Origin: Gemmatimonadota bacterium
Lineage (GTDB): Bacteria; Gemmatimonadota; Gemmatimonadetes; Gemmatimonadales; GWC2-71-9
DNA: 7,960 bases
Assembly: GCA_004357415.1 (NCBI GenBank)
Contig: SMVY01000019.1
Location: forward strand, 1-7,960
Direction: 5' to 3'
The position numbers were made by a program, and so were the translations under genes. Of the stretch, positions 5,164-7,960 are shown in pieces (within the stretch, counting starts at the first letter, position 1; each line of letters begins with the position of its first letter). The notes below the pieces were generated by a model. The model ran no database searches and had not been told where the DNA came from. It was given only the letters and a program-made list of their open reading frames with translations.

Positions 5164-7766
5164 GTGTCGTCCTTGGCTCGACGGGTGAGATCCGCCAAGC
5201 GGTTCAGGGCCTCGAGCGGGGTCAGGGAATCGACGTCCAGTTCGCGGAGTTCGTCGAGCATCGGGTTGGCAGTGGCGCCGAATAAACCGAACTGGCCCGG
5301 GTCAGGGTTGGGTGGTGGCGGCCCTTTGGCAACCCGGTGATCCCCTTCCAATGTTCCCAGCACCGTCTTGGCGCGGCGCACCACCTCCGCCGGGAGCCCG
5401 GCGAGCTGAGCCACGTGGATGCCATAGGAGCGGTTGGTCCCGCCGGGCTCGAGCCGGTGGAGGAACACCACGCTGTCTCCCGTGTCGCGCACGGCCACGT
5501 TGAAGTTTCTGGCGTGCTCCAGCTCTTCGGGGAGCTGCATCAGCTCGTGGTAGTGGGTGGCGAACATGGTCTTGCAGCCGATGCGGTCGTGCAGGTGCTC
5601 GCTCACCGCCCAGGCGATGGCCACCCCGTCGTAGGTGGACGTGCCGCGCCCGATCTCGTCGAGCAGCACTAGGCTCCGAGCGGTGGCGCTGTGCAGGATG
5701 GCGCTGGTCTCGCTCATTTCCACCATGAACGTGGACTGGCCCCGGGCGAGGTCGTCGCTGGCCCCGACTCGGGTGAACAGGCGGTCGACCACACCGACCA
5801 CGGCGGCACTGGCGGGGACGAACGACCCCATCTGGGCCAGCACGGTGCACAGTCCGATCTGTCTGAGAATGGTCGACTTGCCGGACATGTTGGGGCCGGT
5901 GACCAGCAACAGGCGTTGGGTTTCATCGAAGCAGACGTCGTTGGGGATGAAATTCTCCCGCGGCATCATCTCTTCGATGACCGGGTGACGGCAGCTGCGG
6001 AACTCGAGATGAAACTCGTCGGTCATCTTGGGCCGGACGTACTGGCCCACGGCGGCCCGCTCGGCGAGCGCGGCCCAGACATCGAATCGAGCTAGGGCCC
6101 GTGACGTCTGCTGAATGCGATCGATGGCGGCCCCGACCTCACGGCGCAACGCCTGGAACAGCTCGGTCTCTCTGGTGGCGATCTGGTCTTCCGCTCCCAG
6201 AACCTTGGCCTCGTATTCCTTGAGTTCCGGGGTGACGTAGCGCTCGGCGTTGGTCAGCGTCTGCCGCCGCTGGTAGTCGGCCGGCACCTTGGCAGCGTGG
6301 ATCTTGGTGACTTCGAGGTAGTAGCCGAACACCTTGTTGAACCCGACCTTCAACGACGGAATGTCGGTGCGGGTCCGCTCGCGCTCCTGGAGCGAGGCGA
6401 TGTACCTCTTGCCGCCGTCGCGCAGATCACGGAGTTCGTCGAGTTCGGCATCGAACCCCGCCTGGATGACACCGCCGTCGGCCAGATTGGGAGGAGGCCG
6501 CTCGGCCAGTGCCGCGGTGAGCGCCTGGCACACATCGGTCAGCGGATCGAGTTGGTCGCCGACGGCGGCGAGCGCGGGGCACTGGGAATCGGTCGCCGCC
6601 CCGCCGCCCCACTCACCAGCCAGCCCCGTGAGGCTCTCGAGCACGTCGGGGAGACGGGCGAAGGAATCGCGCAGCGCGGCCAGCTCGCGGGGGTTGGCCC
6701 GCCCGGCCGCCGCCCGGCCGGCCAATCGTTCGAGGTCGCGCACGCCGGTGAGCGCCTGGCGCACCCGTTCGCGGCCCAGGCTGTCGGTCAGCAACACGGC
6801 TACGGCGTCGAGCCGCTCATCGATCGCCTGCGGGTCCCTGAGGGGAGAGAGAAGCCAGGCACGCAGCAGACGGGCTCCCATCGGGGTGACGGTGCCGTCG
6901 ATGATCTCGAGCAGGGTCACACCCTTGGCACCCGATCGGAGCGGCTCCACCAGCTCGAGGTTGCGACGGGTCATTTCGTCGAGCCATAGATGACGGTCGC
7001 CGCGCCTCACCGTGGGACGGGCCAAATGGGGAAGGCCCCCGGGCTGCAGTTCTCCCAGGTAACGGAGCAACGCGCCGCCGGCGCCTACGGCCGGAGCGTC
7101 GTCTGCCTCCAGCCCCAAGCCGCTCAGCGACGAGAGATCGAACCGGCGGGCGAGTTCTTCACCGGCGAGCTCGGGGTCGAATTCCCAGGCCTCGCGCTCG
7201 GTCAGCAGAACGCCTTCGTCCACCGGGAGGGTTGCCGCCGTCGGCGCCACCAACTCCGCCGGGCGTAGCCGGCTCAGAGCTTCCTCCCAGGCATCGGAGG
7301 CCACCACCTCGAGCTGGAATTCCCCGGTACTGAGGTCGATGGCTGCCAGCCCGATGCGGCCGTCCCGGGGGAGGGCCGCCACGAGGTAGTTGTTGCGCTC
7401 TCCCGGCAGCCAGCCGTCCTCGATCAGCGCGCCGGGGGTCACGGTCTCGACCACGTCCCGCTTGACGATCCCCTTGGACGTCTTGGGGTCCTCCACCTGT
7501 TCGCAGATGGCCACCCGGTGACCTTGTCCCACCAACTGCCGGACGTAGTTGGCGGCCGCCTTGACCGGGACGCCCGCCAGGGGGACGCCGTCGCCGCGCG
7601 ACGTAAGGGTAATGTTGAGCGCCTTGGCGCCGACTTCGGCGTCCTCGAAGAACATTTCGTAGAAGTCGCCCATGCGGAAGAACAGGATGGCGTCCTGGTG
7701 GCGCGACTTGATGTCGCGGTACTGCAGCATCAGGGGGGACGTGGGGCGATCGGCCACGCGGCTCAC
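5160..7766 (-). CDS. mutS: DNA mismatch repair ATPase MutS
   Basis: Recognises mismatches and small loops in newly replicated DNA and recruits MutL. Its 868 residues are close to E. coli MutS (853). Domain I: ILFFRMGDFYEMFF, with F35 and E37 as the Phe-x-Glu mismatch wedge. A connector domain spans about 125-245 and the core lever/clamp about 265-575, with the conserved FNKVFGYYLEVTK at 476-488. The ABC-type ATPase has Walker A GPNMSGKST (624-632, K630), the DLARGQSTFMVEM signature region (672-684), Walker B LVLLDEIGRGTS (D703, E704) and ATHYHEL with H738. The tail holds QFGLF (825-829), resembling the beta-clamp binding pentapeptide QLxLF, and a final helix, ELRELDVDSLTPLEALNRL, for dimer or tetramer contacts. 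This is MutS1, not MutS2: the mismatch domain is present and there is no Smr domain. The GTG at 7766 overlaps the upstream SPOR stop (GTGA); internal GTG 7757 is possible. No mutL is in view. Confidence 0.98.
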   Translation of the reverse strand: MSRVADRPTSPLMLQYRDIKSRHQDAILFFRMGDFYEMFFEDAEVGAKALNITLTSRGDGVPLAGVPVKAAANYVRQLVGQGHRVAICEQVEDPKTSKGIVKRDVVETVTPGALIEDGWLPGERNNYLVAALPRDGRIGLAAIDLSTGEFQLEVVASDAWEEALSRLRPAELVAPTAATLPVDEGVLLTEREAWEFDPELAGEELARRFDLSSLSGLGLEADDAPAVGAGGALLRYLGELQPGGLPHLARPTVRRGDRHLWLDEMTRRNLELVEPLRSGAKGVTLLEIIDGTVTPMGARLLRAWLLSPLRDPQAIDERLDAVAVLLTDSLGRERVRQALTGVRDLERLAGRAAAGRANPRELAALRDSFARLPDVLESLTGLAGEWGGGAATDSQCPALAAVGDQLDPLTDVCQALTAALAERPPPNLADGGVIQAGFDAELDELRDLRDGGKRYIASLQERERTRTDIPSLKVGFNKVFGYYLEVTKIHAAKVPADYQRRQTLTNAERYVTPELKEYEAKVLGAEDQIATRETELFQALRREVGAAIDRIQQTSRALARFDVWAALAERAAVGQYVRPKMTDEFHLEFRSCRHPVIEEMMPRENFIPNDVCFDETQRLLLVTGPNMSGKSTILRQIGLCTVLAQMGSFVPASAAVVGVVDRLFTRVGASDDLARGQSTFMVEMSETSAILHSATARSLVLLDEIGRGTSTYDGVAIAWAVSEHLHDRIGCKTMFATHYHELMQLPEELEHARNFNVAVRDTGDSVVFLHRLEPGGTNRSYGIHVAQLAGLPAEVVRRAKTVLGTLEGDHRVAKGPPPPNPDPGQFGLFGATANPMLDELRELDVDSLTPLEALNRLADLTRRAKDDT
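5170..5174 (-). promoter_or_regulatory. Ribosome binding site of the TonB-C lipoprotein gene
   Basis: AAGGA on the minus strand, 6 bases before the ATG at 5163, placed within the last codons of mutS. It supports the 4-base overlap start. Confidence 0.65.
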
Positions 7767-7960
7767 TGGTCGATCACCACGAACGGTTGCCCGCCCATCC
7801 GCGAGCGGATGATGCGCACCGCTTCGTCGGCGGGCGGACGATCGCGGTATGCTCCCGCGCGCACCTTGTAGAGACCACCCTCCTCGACGACGCTCACGGG
7901 ATAGCCCAGGTTCCTGAGCCCAGCGGCCACTTCGTCGGCCGCGGCCCGGCTGCTGACCGC
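7763..7960 (-). CDS. SPOR domain-containing protein, C-terminus only (5' part outside window)
   Basis: Open from the right edge of the window; the last 65 residues are visible. They read as the end of a SPOR domain: SSRAAADEVAAGLRNLGYPV, then VVEEGGLYKVRAGAYRDRPP with the typical G-LYKVRxGxY strand, then a DEAVRIIRSRM helix and the closing strand PFVVIDQ. SPOR domains bind peptidoglycan glycan strands stripped of stem peptides, mostly at the division septum, and usually sit at the C-terminus of membrane-anchored or exported proteins. The N-terminal part that would show an anchor or enzyme domain is outside the window. Its TGA overlaps the mutS GTG by 4 bases, so it is the first visible gene of the operon; the operon promoter is probably further right. 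Confidence 0.85.
   Translation of the reverse strand, partial: AVSSRAAADEVAAGLRNLGYPVSVVEEGGLYKVRAGAYRDRPPADEAVRIIRSRMGGQPFVVIDQ
7772..7778 (-). promoter_or_regulatory. Probable ribosome binding site of mutS
   Basis: GGTGATC on the minus strand, 5 bases before GTG 7766. It matches the extended anti-Shine-Dalgarno complement (AAGGAGGTGATC) over 7 bases. It lies in the last codons of the SPOR gene and favours the overlapping GTG start. Confidence 0.45.

Noticed and set aside
6297..6993. Two overlapping + strand frames (230 and 219 codons) inside mutS
   Set aside because: Both are antisense to the MutS core domain, which is intact in the other strand; no ribosome binding site or domain supports them.
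1..7960. Search for a defence island, mobile element, CRISPR array or secondary-metabolite cluster
   Set aside because: Every large open frame is accounted for by a recognisable family, mostly housekeeping; I saw no transposase, integrase, long inverted repeat, regularly spaced repeat array or cluster signature genes.

Overview
The window is GC-rich, densely packed bacterial chromosome carrying housekeeping genes. The SPOR-domain protein, the TonB-C lipoprotein, rhomboid and Ddl point to a Gram-negative (diderm) bacterium. The gene set, GTG/TTG starts and the rhomboid C-terminal tail would suit Gemmatimonadota or a neighbouring phylum, but this is a family-level impression, not something the sequence proves. 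No rRNA, tRNA, CRISPR array, insertion sequence, integrase or phage gene was seen.

Layout. At the left edge (2-313, + strand) lies the 3' end of a gene whose product ends in TPR-like helices, most like the C-terminus of thioredoxin-fold/TPR proteins. It converges, across a 121-base gap, on a block of seven genes that all read on the minus strand and fill the rest of the window. In transcription order (right to left) these are: the C-terminus of a SPOR-domain protein (7960-7763), mutS (7766-5160), a TonB-C lipoprotein (5163-4753), a cystathionine beta-synthase with a tandem CBS-domain tail (4756-3353), D-alanine--D-alanine ligase (3351-2314), a rhomboid protease with a charged C-terminal tail (2294-1464), and an HExxH zinc metallopeptidase (about 1379 or 1388 to 435).

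The first six genes look like one operon. SPOR/mutS, mutS/tonB-C and tonB-C/cbs each overlap by 4 bases (GTGA, ATGA, ATGA), cbs and ddl are one base apart, and ddl and the rhomboid gene are 19 bases apart with a strong ribosome binding site. The metallopeptidase follows after 75-84 bases. That gap holds a four-run G-quadruplex motif with exact 7-base spacing and a possible sigma70-like promoter, so this last gene may be transcribed on its own.

Functionally the block mixes DNA mismatch repair (MutS), envelope work (SPOR peptidoglycan binding, Ddl peptidoglycan precursor synthesis, TonB-C lipoprotein, rhomboid intramembrane proteolysis) and transsulfuration (CBS). I see no convincing undescribed system. 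The points worth a second look are modest: the tight coupling of mutS to envelope genes, the soluble TonB-C lipoprotein, the rhomboid/metallopeptidase pair and the structured intergenic DNA before the metallopeptidase.
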